Notes under the pieces: generated by a model | What the model saw: only the letters and a program-made list of their open reading frames with translations | Database searches by the model: none | What the model was told of the DNA's origin: nothing | Assembly: GCA_010645155.1 (NCBI GenBank) | Contig: JAAGOF010000203.1 | Location: forward strand, 120,300 to 184,299 | Reading direction: 5' to 3' | DNA: 64,000 nucleotides | Source: Tigriopus japonicus | Lineage: Eukaryota; Arthropoda; Copepoda; Harpacticoida; Harpacticidae | Shown: piece by piece, positions 12,001-22,893 of the stretch | How positions within the stretch are numbered: the stretch's first letter is position 1 | Layout: the number at the start of each line of letters is the position of its first letter | Made by a program: the position numbers and the translations under genes

Positions 12001-15000
12001 AGACGTCACAGATGACACATGTTGGTCGGGCATTCATAGATTTTGTTGGCCAGTTTCTATATAGATCCAAGAAGCACTGGAATCATGGAGTGGGAGGCTC
12101 GCAATGAGAAAAATGATTTCCAGTAAGAACAATTTAATTACGTTCTTTTGCAAATGAGACCTTGCATATGTTGACAAGAATACGTATTTCAATTTTCAGC
12201 TCAGTCGAACGTCGGAGACTAAAGTTATGCTTACTCTTAGCTCAGTGCAAATCCTAGCGAGAATGAATGAACTAGCCCTTTTGTGGTAATCATTTTACCA
12301 CAAAAGGGCGAGTTCATTCATTCTATGCTCTCTTCAGTACATCAGTTTGAGAAGGCATAACGTTTCACTCCGCCATTCGATTGGGCTCAAATTTGAAATA
12401 CGTGTTCTTCTCAATGCAAGCTAGGTCTCATTTGCAGGAGAACGCAATTGGTTTGTTTCTGCTGGAAATCATAATTCTCATTGCAAGCCTCCCACTCCAT
12501 GATTTCCGTGCTTCTTGATAGATCGAACAGTAAAGTTCTCTGCTCCTCCTGTTCCTCTACGCTATACATAGAGTACGATAAGGTAATCAACGACAAGATC
12601 TCTTCGTTGTCAAACTTACCATCCTCGAATTTCTATTAGGAATGCTTAGAAGCTAATCCTCAAACAGGTTTTGAAAAAGTATTGGGCGAATTCTCAAACG
12701 CAATTTTGGACCAACCATTAATCAAGGATTGTTCAGATCTGCTGTCTGTAATTCATAGGGCGCAAAAATCTTATTGAAAGTTGAATCAGTTGTTATTGTT
12801 AATAATTCCTTTGTACGGGATTGTATCCGTTGTAGCGGGATTAAAAGCTCCCCATATTACAATTTTTCAAACGGAACATTTTCCAATCCATGCATTTGCA
12901 ATGTATTTTCTTCGCTTCTCACGAACACAGAAATGCCATGAATTAAGGCATGGAAAAGAAATATAATTAGAAGCATGCACGTTAAAATGGATGTTTGAAA
13001 ACCTTTTAACGAACTTGAAGTTTTCTTTTGGTCAAGTTAAAAGTTGATACCAATTGTGAAAAAGCAAAGCCGCCATTAGAAAGTTTTGCATTGTGCTTAA
13101 TCAATAGTTGGTGAATTGTTGACATGTTTAGGGAGGAATGCTGTGCATGGACTAGGTGAATGCAGTGTGTATGAAATGGTAGCAGAGTAGAGTCATTCGC
13201 GACGGGCTTCCTTGTTAATCGAAAAGTGCTATTACAAACTGAGACTCTTCTCTCCATAGATGGGCCTTGATCTTTCTCAAGTGCTCTATCCTTGAACCGT
13301 ACTTGCTCCCCAAGGATTTCAACGCACACACACACTTCACTTATGGTGCTGGTGAGGCAAATCCCTTAGTTTTTGGGTTACTCATTGAAAGGTTTTATCC
13401 AATTACAGCGAAAACAGATGGGAGCTGAATTTCAAATTTTTTGTAGTCCCAAAATGCACTTGCTTGTTCTTGTCGCAGGCAGATAAATGCACAAATTTTG
13501 GAACTCTCCACGGCATTGGAGGGCACGAAAATAGCAAAGGGAAAAGCGGATAGGGACAAGCAAAAACGGAGAAGCGGTCAAAAGCACGAAAACATCAGCT
13601 GATAAGAACAAGTTCTTTTGTCAAGCTCATTAACGGACCAATTCTCGACCGCTTCACCGCATTGAAGGGCACGAAAATAGCAAACGGAAAAGCGGATAGG
13701 GACTAACGGCAGGACGGAGAAGCGGATAATGGCACGAAAATAGCTGCTTAGTCTTTCTTCTCTCAGTCTTTCCTCACAATATGGATTGCTACTTCCGAAG
13801 GAACACCATTTGACAGCTAGAGATAGAAAGCGATGAATTCATTAGTATCCGAGCCCCTTTTCAAGATAATTAGCTACTCTACTTTGAATATTAGACTTTT
13901 CGTGACGACCCTATGTGCGTCGTTTATGTCTTATTCCTTGACGGATGGATCGTCACGCGCCTTTAACTTCTGACATGCGTTGTGTTTCGTGTTTGGGTTT
14001 TGAGCCATACTCATGAAACCTGTGCTTCTGAGACGCAAGGGTAGCACGCATTATTCATCAAGCCTTTGATAATCATCTCATTACGGTAGATGACACAACG
14101 GAAGCCATTTGTCAAAATGCTTACTCACACGAACAAGTCCAAAGATAAACGAAGATCTTTTTAGTAGCCGTCAAGAACCTATACAAACCCTTCTTACATG
14201 AAATCAATACGTAATTTCGTTGTGGTGACATGTCAAATATGCGTCCAATAAATCAGTAATCTCTAACCTCTAACCTCCTCCTAACCTCTTGCACATTGGG
14301 TCAATAAAATCGAACAAATCAAGCAAGAGTAAAACCCGATCAATTTTGTTTACGACCTCCGGAAGGTTCTCAGAATGAAATTAATCGAGCTAAACAACAA
14401 AGTCATATTTCTTCAAGGTTGCTTGGGAACTCGTGCATCCTGACTTTTCGACTTCAAAGCGTCTCAGATTGTCTCGAATCCATGCTCTCGCTTTAGTTAA
14501 TTCAATCGCCCTAAAGATCATTTATCACCATTTGCAGAAATGTGCCCTGGAACAGTTGGGAATTATTCCCATTTCGCACAAGCACGCCGTCTTTCCATGG
14601 CTGGAATGAGATCGAATAGCCTCACCGAAAAGAGCCGCTCACCCGAATCCCCGGTTTGTGGAACCTTGTACAATAGCGTCCGGAGACATTCAGACTCCGA
14701 AACCCAAAGCTGCAATTCTCTGCCTTATTCTCTGAGCGAAGAACAATCCCTTATTCAGGACGAACCTTCGGATCCTTGTGACTCTTCTACCAAAGTGCAA
14801 ACCCAACCATTGGCTACCTCAAGCACCAATCACTCTTTGAACAATCGCATGAAGGTGAGGAAAATGGCTCCCCACATGGCAAACATAACCTTATAATACC
14901 TTTAATAGTATTCCGTACATCTTGTGATGTGATGGTGGTTCGAACTTTTGTAGTCCCATCCTTGGTTGAGACTTGCTTAGACATCCCTTATTCTGTTTGG

Positions 15001-18000
15001 TTCTCGGATGTTAAGTAATCTAGACAAACTTTTTGACCAAGTGGACTGTCTCGTTACAATAAATATTAAGCACCACAGTTCTCAATGTTACAGGGTTCCT
15101 TCCCCTTCAATGCGAGAGCATGATCTCTATGTAGAAAGGGTTGCGACTGACTTTTTGCATTCTTAAGATCGTTGCTATTTCCAGAACTAACCAAAGTACT
15201 TAGGCTAAATTCTTCATGGTCCATTAGTGTCGCTCCTGAAATACAAAGGATCCCTTAACTCCGTAAAGTGTTTGAGACTTACTAAAGCTAGCTCGGTCAT
15301 GGAGAGATATCCCCCGTTAAAAAAGTAGTTTATGTCTTCCAAACTCCTCTTTGCCACATTGTTTTTTCACCAACAATGTAAGAAGTGATTATGATCCAGT
15401 CTTGAGAATTAAACCCTAATTAGAGAAACTGCAACATCACTTTCCTCCCGTTTCTTTCTCGTCCCTTTCTTCCCATTCCATCATTGACCTCGCTCGGATC
15501 ATGCTGCGTGAAGATCAAATCCAGTTATCTTGTCCCTTGTCATGCTCATCCTCCTTCGCCTTCGTCCAATTATGAGAATTCCCAAGGCAATTCCAACAAC
15601 AACAGCGGCAGCAGCAACAATACTACAACCATGAGAGAATCCTCGAGCTCTCCCGCTTTAATCCCACCAGACTGTTCTTTGCATGAAGGTGATGAAACGG
15701 TCAAATGTCAAACAGAACATTCCGCAAACAGTTACTCGAATGCTCGAGGAAATGGGGTTGGAATTTGTGGAGGAGGAGGAGGTGGAGGAGGAGGAGGGGG
15801 CGGATCTGGAGCAGGGCAGGCAGCAGGAATCGCTACCAGTCCGCAACAACAGGTGAGTGGGACCTTCATCATCAATGGTGACAACGCTTCCAGAGTGGGT
15901 TTATTTTGGTTTTATATTTATTGTAGTATTTTTTCGCTATTTTTTCACCCCATCAATGTCCCTTGCCCTGTTGATCCCATTTGGTTGTGCATGCACCTTT
16001 AAGATCCTAAAAATAAGTGTTAAAGATCGGCTGCACTAGAAAAAAATACCTGTGATGGTAGCATATGAAATAAGTTCGAAACATATATAGAATGATTTAT
16101 CTAAAACATGGATTTTTAATCTTGGAGTCGCGTCCCTGCTTTTAGTGTACTAGTTAGCACTGTTTCGGTGCAATGCGAGATATCCAAGGGTTGTACTGTA
16201 TCTTCTCTGTGACTTTTCTCAAAGAAATATTAGACGGCAAATAACATCACATGTCATTGAAGTATTCATATTAAGTTTCTATGGAAATTCTCAAACACTA
16301 CTGTATGAGATATGTTTCAGATCCAAAAAACCACGACAAACAACTTTGATTTAGTGAGCTTCGAAAAGTCAGGTCTAGATAAAAAAGTTCTTTAAGTAAA
16401 AACCTATTAAATAAACTATTTTTTGAAAATCTAGTCAGTGCACTTTTAGGGCAGATTCAGTCAGATACCCCTTGAATCAAAATTACTTTAAAATATGTAG
16501 TTCAGCAGCTGAGTTATTTGAGTTTAACCGGTCCATTTTTGACCCAAAAAAGCAAAAAAAAAAAAAAAACCACTCCGGTTACATGAAAATTCTATTTCCC
16601 AAGGAAATGATCCAAATTTTTGATCTCACAAAATAAAATAAAAAAATCTTTATTTTTCTATGTTTTGCCCTAACATGTTAAAATCACATTTTCTGATACT
16701 TAACACACATTAAAAATATTTTTTTGAAAAACTATGTATCCATTGATTTGACTACATTTGGTTAGGTTTTTAAATGAAAATTGAAAAGAAATTATTGCAC
16801 AGATGTGTCTTCGGTTTTTGTGAGAATTCGAAATAATTTGAAGGACCATGGTCAAATTTGACCAAAATAGATTTTTTAAATCTTACAGATTTTCACAAAA
16901 AAATGTATTGGGGACCCACCAATATGACCTTTCCATAATTCAAAAGCCATAATTCGAAAAATTGAAAATTTAAGGTCAGATGTTTTGTGTATTCCAAGGT
17001 GTGCTAGCAAAGTTGACTTCAAGGCAACTTCAAGGCAGTTTCAGCCGTTTTGTTGATAGCATAAGCTTTCTTGAATCAGAAGTACACCCAGCAACTCATG
17101 AAAAAGAGAAGTGTACCACTGGTGCCAAGGTGCAACAAGTAGATACCTCAACAACAATCCAACGCTAGTCATATGTTTAGCATGCACAAACATGTGCTAG
17201 TTCCATTGACTTCAAGTAAACTTCTAGCAAGCTGGGTCGCTATTTGGGCTTAGCATCAGGTTTAATTGAAGAGAGGTTCTCCGAGAAGCACGCCTAGAGA
17301 GGAGCATTCCAACGTTGTGGAAGCACTCCCATTTGAATACTTCAACGCTGATCAATCGAACTGCAAGCGAACTTCCTTCCAGTGTTTCCTTAAATTAGCT
17401 GCCAAAATTTGCATGCTGCTGTGAGATCAATCAATGTTGTGAGTTGAATGGAGTAATATGAAATAAAGAAGGAGAAATGTGGAAGAGCTGAATCAGCGGG
17501 CAATTAGTGTTTCGAGAGGATGAATTTACGATCATAGATGTAGAGGCACTTCTAGGTTGGAATGAGAGACTTACTTTCCAAAATGGCAGCTGTCTCAACA
17601 AAACCAGCCAATTGAACTACGAAGTGTACTAACAAGTACACTTTCTAGAGTTGCCATCAAAACATATGCTCACACCATTTACTTGAACTGGACGATTCAT
17701 ATTGCGTTTGGCACGATTTGTCAAAATTGCACCCAACAAACTATCAGAGTGCCACAAGTTCAAATTGAATTAGTAAATGAAATCACTGAATGCGATTTGG
17801 TTGGGTTGCAGAAATCTTCAAAGGAGCTGTGTTTATAAAGTTAATGAAAAGTTTACTCTCAAGTAGACTTTGTAGCATACCTTCAAGTAAACTAGCAAGC
17901 ATTCCAAGACCAATACAACCAAAACATATGACCTATTATTAAACCTTTACGGGGACAAACAACTTTTTTTTTAAATTGAGCCTTCCACGCTTTCATACTG

Positions 18001-21000
18001 ACGAAGTTTTTTTTGCTATTTATTTGGAATATCTCAACAAAAAATCTTCTTTTCTCAGTTTGACCTTAAATAACCTCAAATTTGAGGGACTTTCTTGGGT
18101 TGACAAGACACTTCCTTGGGTTGCTTATTTTCCTCTAGGTTTTGCTTTGGCGGACACAGACATTTCTTTCACTCTCAAACATTGCAGATTTGTTGGTGAA
18201 ACTAATATGTGCTTGTATTATTTTTTATAATTGTTGACAAATATTTTATTAAACTTAAAATAGTATACAAAATAGTTCTTGTTGAGTGGCATTTTGGACA
18301 ATTTTTTAGTGATTCTAGGGTTCAAAATGCAATTTTTCATTCTTCTGACTCGAACTTGAAAAATGCAAGGCGCAAGAGCCCAAAAAAGTAGGATGTAGTA
18401 AAACTTTGGTCAGCAGGGAAAAGTTGCTTATATCGCGAAAATTGCTTAAACTGAGATTGCTTATATCGAGATTCGACTGTAATTGATTTGGTGTTCCAAA
18501 TATCAAATTGTTTACTCTTCCCTACCAACATTATGGGAGTGCTTTCACGAACCAATCACAATACTCACAATGATTGTTTCCTTCTGACCGCTCGCTTCAA
18601 TCTTACGGGACTCGAACCTTGTCCGGGGTACTTCTTTAGTCTGGGGAAGCGCTTGCACTTTTGTCCATGCCCATATAAGTGGGTCGTAGAAGCAAAACGG
18701 ATTATGCAGTCATTAAAACTTCATTACTGTCAGGACATATTACTACTGACTAACACTTGAGGCTTCAGTTGTGTATCACTAATGCAGAGTAGCCATAGGG
18801 TCTCAATAAATGCAAGCATTGAAATTTTAGCCCTCATTTTACCTTGCATCTTCAAGTATTGTAAAACAAGGGCGGATTGCAAAGGTGGTTTCACAATACA
18901 GGAGGAAAAACAATGTCCCAACTTACAGCGATTTTCCTTTTATTGGTTTAGGGTGGCGGAACACTGGAAGTCCTTTACGAAGATCCCAAAGAGGACTCGA
19001 TATCCATTCTCAGTGGCGGCGATGGGACCCTGGGCCAATCTGAGTGTCAAGGGCAGTCCTTGTCCAACCTAAGACATGATCCCTCGCCTTCATCGATTTA
19101 TTCGTCCAAACCACCTCCCAACCAATTACGCACAATTCCAAACACGTACAAACAAGGGGCGATCCTATCGACCTCATTGGGTGCTGTGAACCACTGGGGA
19201 ACAACTTCAATAACTGACCTGGATCGACGAAAAGACACCTTACAATCTTGGCAAAAATTGGAAGAGGAAATTAGAGACTTTCAACTTCTCATCGCCGAAT
19301 TCTCCTCCAATGTGGTTGTTACGGTGAGCGAGTCTAAAGATCATCTTATCTATGTTGTATATTAGCATAGTAGTGTTTCCACTTTGCTTCAACTGTCGTT
19401 TGTTGAGAAATCTCAGGCAAAGGAATGTGAAGGATATTTTTTATGTTCTACATAAAAGTGGAGTTGGATTGGACGAGTTGCATTTGCGTGCATTATTCTT
19501 CATTGAGACACTCACCATGGCACGAGAATCTCCCACAAAGAACAAAGAGAAAGCCATCAAAAGGATTCTAACCCTTGCTATGAAAGCATTCCGTAATAAC
19601 TCATCCATCATTCAGTTGGTTGAAATGGAATCCCAAGGCCACGCGCTTACTTGTCTGGCAAGCAGTCGCGACCAAAGTCAGTCACAAAAGAAACGAGACG
19701 AGGTGTTTTTGCTCAAAAAATCGTTGGATGAGTGATGATAACAGGATGTATAAGAAAATGGGTTCTAGGCAACGACAGCAATCTCGAGCAAGCAAGAGAC
19801 CCTGTTTCGAAAATATGGACAGGCTACCTCAAGTTGGTGGTGGCCTCCATCTTGTTCCAATGCACTTCGCCAGTGGGCCGGAAGGGCTAGGGAGCAGTAT
19901 AGAATTGGGTCATGCAAAGTAGATTGGAATTTCGCCAAGGTGGACTTAATTCCTATCTCCTGTCCTAAAGTATAGTTTGTATCAAGCACAAATCCACAAA
20001 GATTCAAACCAAAAGTCCAAACCCAGAGGAGTTTATTTATTACGTGGATTTGAGTAAACGTTTTTCATTGGCCCACTAGACACATTGTAAGAATGTCATA
20101 CATGCATTGAAAAATACGAAATCTTGTTTAGAAAACTATTGCCCCATAGACTGACAGTTAGAATCAAGTGTATTTTGAGTGTATTTTGAGAAAAGTCGGA
20201 TAATCAGTAAAGAGACTATGGATGGTTAATAAATTCAAGGGAAAAAATGACTTTCATTTTCGTGACAAATTTGGTAATTTGGGAAAAATGTCTCCAGTAA
20301 ACTGTGACTCTTAAATCATGAACTAAGGGAGGGAGAGATTCCACCTCTCCAATTTTACGTGAGAATTTGGCTGATAAATATGTACTACATAGTGCATTCA
20401 TTCAAGAGGCATGCAATGGATCGTGATCTGAGTGAACAAAGGCAGGCATTTTTGGGGATCCCTCTGAAGACTTAGAGACACTGCCTACCACTCAATGTAA
20501 AAAAAGGGAAAATAATGGCGACTTTTGTATCCACTCCGTTTTGTGTCATCTTCAGAGAATAAGGGCCTAGCATGCCGCCGACAATGGGCCCCATTCCCTT
20601 TAACGTGCCCCTTGAGATTCCCTACTCTCCCTTTTTTCACGAGTTGTTGTCGGCCTAAGATTTGGATTGGACATATTTTGGATGGTTGGTTCCTGTTCTT
20701 GTTACAGATCACAATCGCCATAAACTGAGCTGCTGGTCGTTGGATGTTGGATCAGAAGCTTGGTGGTTACTCATCAAAGATTTTAGAGTCGAAAATAGCT
20801 TCAAAATCTTCATTCTCCACTGTTTCTATTCTTCTTTTTCCATTAACTATCCCAAAGGGAAATTGCTTTTCAAGTACAGCGATAGTTGTTCAGATTATCA
20901 CGTTCTGATAAGAAAGAAACCAGTTAAACAGCCCCGACATTAGATGCTTGAGAGGACCAGTCAGTATTAAAGTTAAGCAGGAGTTGGGGTATCTAGTCGG

Positions 21001-22855
21001 AGCAGGGAGATCATTTGCACAAAACAGCATGCACTTTTCGAACTTTGGGTCCCCAATGCAACAAAATAACGAGAGCCTCCGCAAAGATCAAAATTTGGGA
21101 TGCAAATACGTAAGGGCTGGACAGTGGACAACTACATAGATTACATACCTGCGGATCATTGGTCATGATAGCAATGTTTCTCTAACCATATCTTTTCTTA
21201 TTTGTTACAGGATAAAAGTGGCGATGCTTTGAACACGCTGCAAAATGTTCAAAATTCGTGTCGAGTTCGAACCAGCCACATTTCCAGTAGTGCCATTTAT
21301 CCCGTGGCTGGTGCCCTTTTAGGAACCTGTTTAGGCGGACCTGTGGGACTTTTGGCGGGGGTCAAGATTGGAGGATTGGCAGCCATTGGAGGATCTGTAT
21401 TTGGTAAGACCTCTTTGAACAATAAAGGAAAATACGGACCACTGATACTTTGGAAGGAAAGTCTCCCGAATCTGAATGGGCTGTATTGGTTGCCCATTTC
21501 TGCCGTTTGATGTAGTATTTTGACACCAGCATTTCATGACTCCACAGAGCATTGATTCTTTAGCAGATTTAAGGCGTAGAAGTGGTAAAAAGGTCATGCC
21601 CATTAATTTACAGGGCTTGAGATCAAGACTTGAACTCGGGAACTAGTGGCTACCAAAAACGAGCGGCGAGCGAGAATGACCCCTAGCTGAGCGTATACTT
21701 TCGAGTCTTTGCAAATGGAGTCTCGTAAGGAAGGAATAGGAGACATACCCAACAAATGGGAGCAACGTATGTAATGTGCATATGAAATGCTGCTTAGGCA
21801 AATTGACCGGGGCTGGGAGGGTGTAAGAGATAGATGGTTTTGTCCATTTTAATAAGAAGTTATTGTACAGGGTTAGGCAGAATTTGTGAAACATGAGAAA
21901 TAAGATCATGATTAGGACCCTTGGTGTAAGCCTCAATTTCAAATGATGGGTTAAAAACATAACAGAATACATGAAAATTGTCTCAGAACCCTGGCCAAGG
22001 TGGCAAAAAGGATGAGGACTCCTACGTTGGTCCAAGCCGTTACCTTTAAGATCCCGTGAAATCTTGCTTGATCCATGAACAAGATGGTCAAAAACTAAAA
22101 CGTGTCCACATAACTGTTGGTCGGATCGTAAAAGAAGACCAACAAGGGCAACAAGCGCTGGTTGAGGCTGAAGCAGTATGGGATGATATCCAAGAGAATG
22201 AATATGTGTTGGTATGTTGTGACATTGATATCAAGACGTTCGGGGCGGTGGTTTGGCCCAAAGGGAGACATGACAAATAATGTTGCGTAAATTTATATTA
22301 AGTTGTACGAGGAATAACTTCTTAAAGCAATGCTTTCCTTGTAGTTGGTAAATAGTTATTTCATAACATTCATGTTTCACTAATTCTACCTAACCCTGTA
22401 CCTCTGGTTATGTGCCTTTTTGGCCGATTCCTTTTATCCTAAGCCGTTCCATTTTTCATTTGGTTTTAGGCTACACCACGGGTAGCGTCATCAAAGAGCA
22501 CAAAGAGCGGCAAGACTACATTGACGACTTCTATGCTTGCCATCCTCATGCATCCCGTCCATTAATGACCCGAACTGCGAGCTTGCGTCAACAAGAAAGC
22601 ACCAAGAGGGCTCAATCACTTCCGGACGTGCTCAATGACGAAGATGACGGGCTTTTGGCCACCGACTCCTCACCCCTCCTGACTCGAGCTCGCTCAAACT
22701 CGACCCGGACTCGAAAGCGGTCCACCAATTCAAATTCACCTTCGAGACACCACTACTACGCCATCATGTCAGAGAGTGGAGGCAGTCATCCTAATATGGC
22801 CATAGCCAACAATAGTCCTCATTATCATCATCTTCATCATCATCAACAAAAACAA

Positions 22856-22893
<38 letters not shown>

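Larger units (their letters stand above)
3070..14537 (+). other. STX17 intron, about 11.5 kb, filled with transposons
   Basis: This stretch lies between two phase-compatible exons. It contains a mariner relic with a nested foldback element, a hAT-like element with an assembly gap, tRNA-derived SINE heads, a LINE tail, a GGTCAC-rich palindrome and a long-TIR element, each listed separately. Between them (for example 5,712-6,180, 8,570-9,600 and 12,525-14,537) I see no gene. A pair of diverged direct repeats lies at about 13,508-13,590 and 13,652-13,743 (shared core GGGCACGAAAATAGCAAA). Confidence 0.6.
15853..18951 (+). other. STX17 intron with repeats
   Basis: It contains one copy of the 962-bp element (16,973-17,934), a poly(A) run at about 16,555-16,571 and a half-MITE at 18,425-18,480. 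No other gene is seen. Confidence 0.55.
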
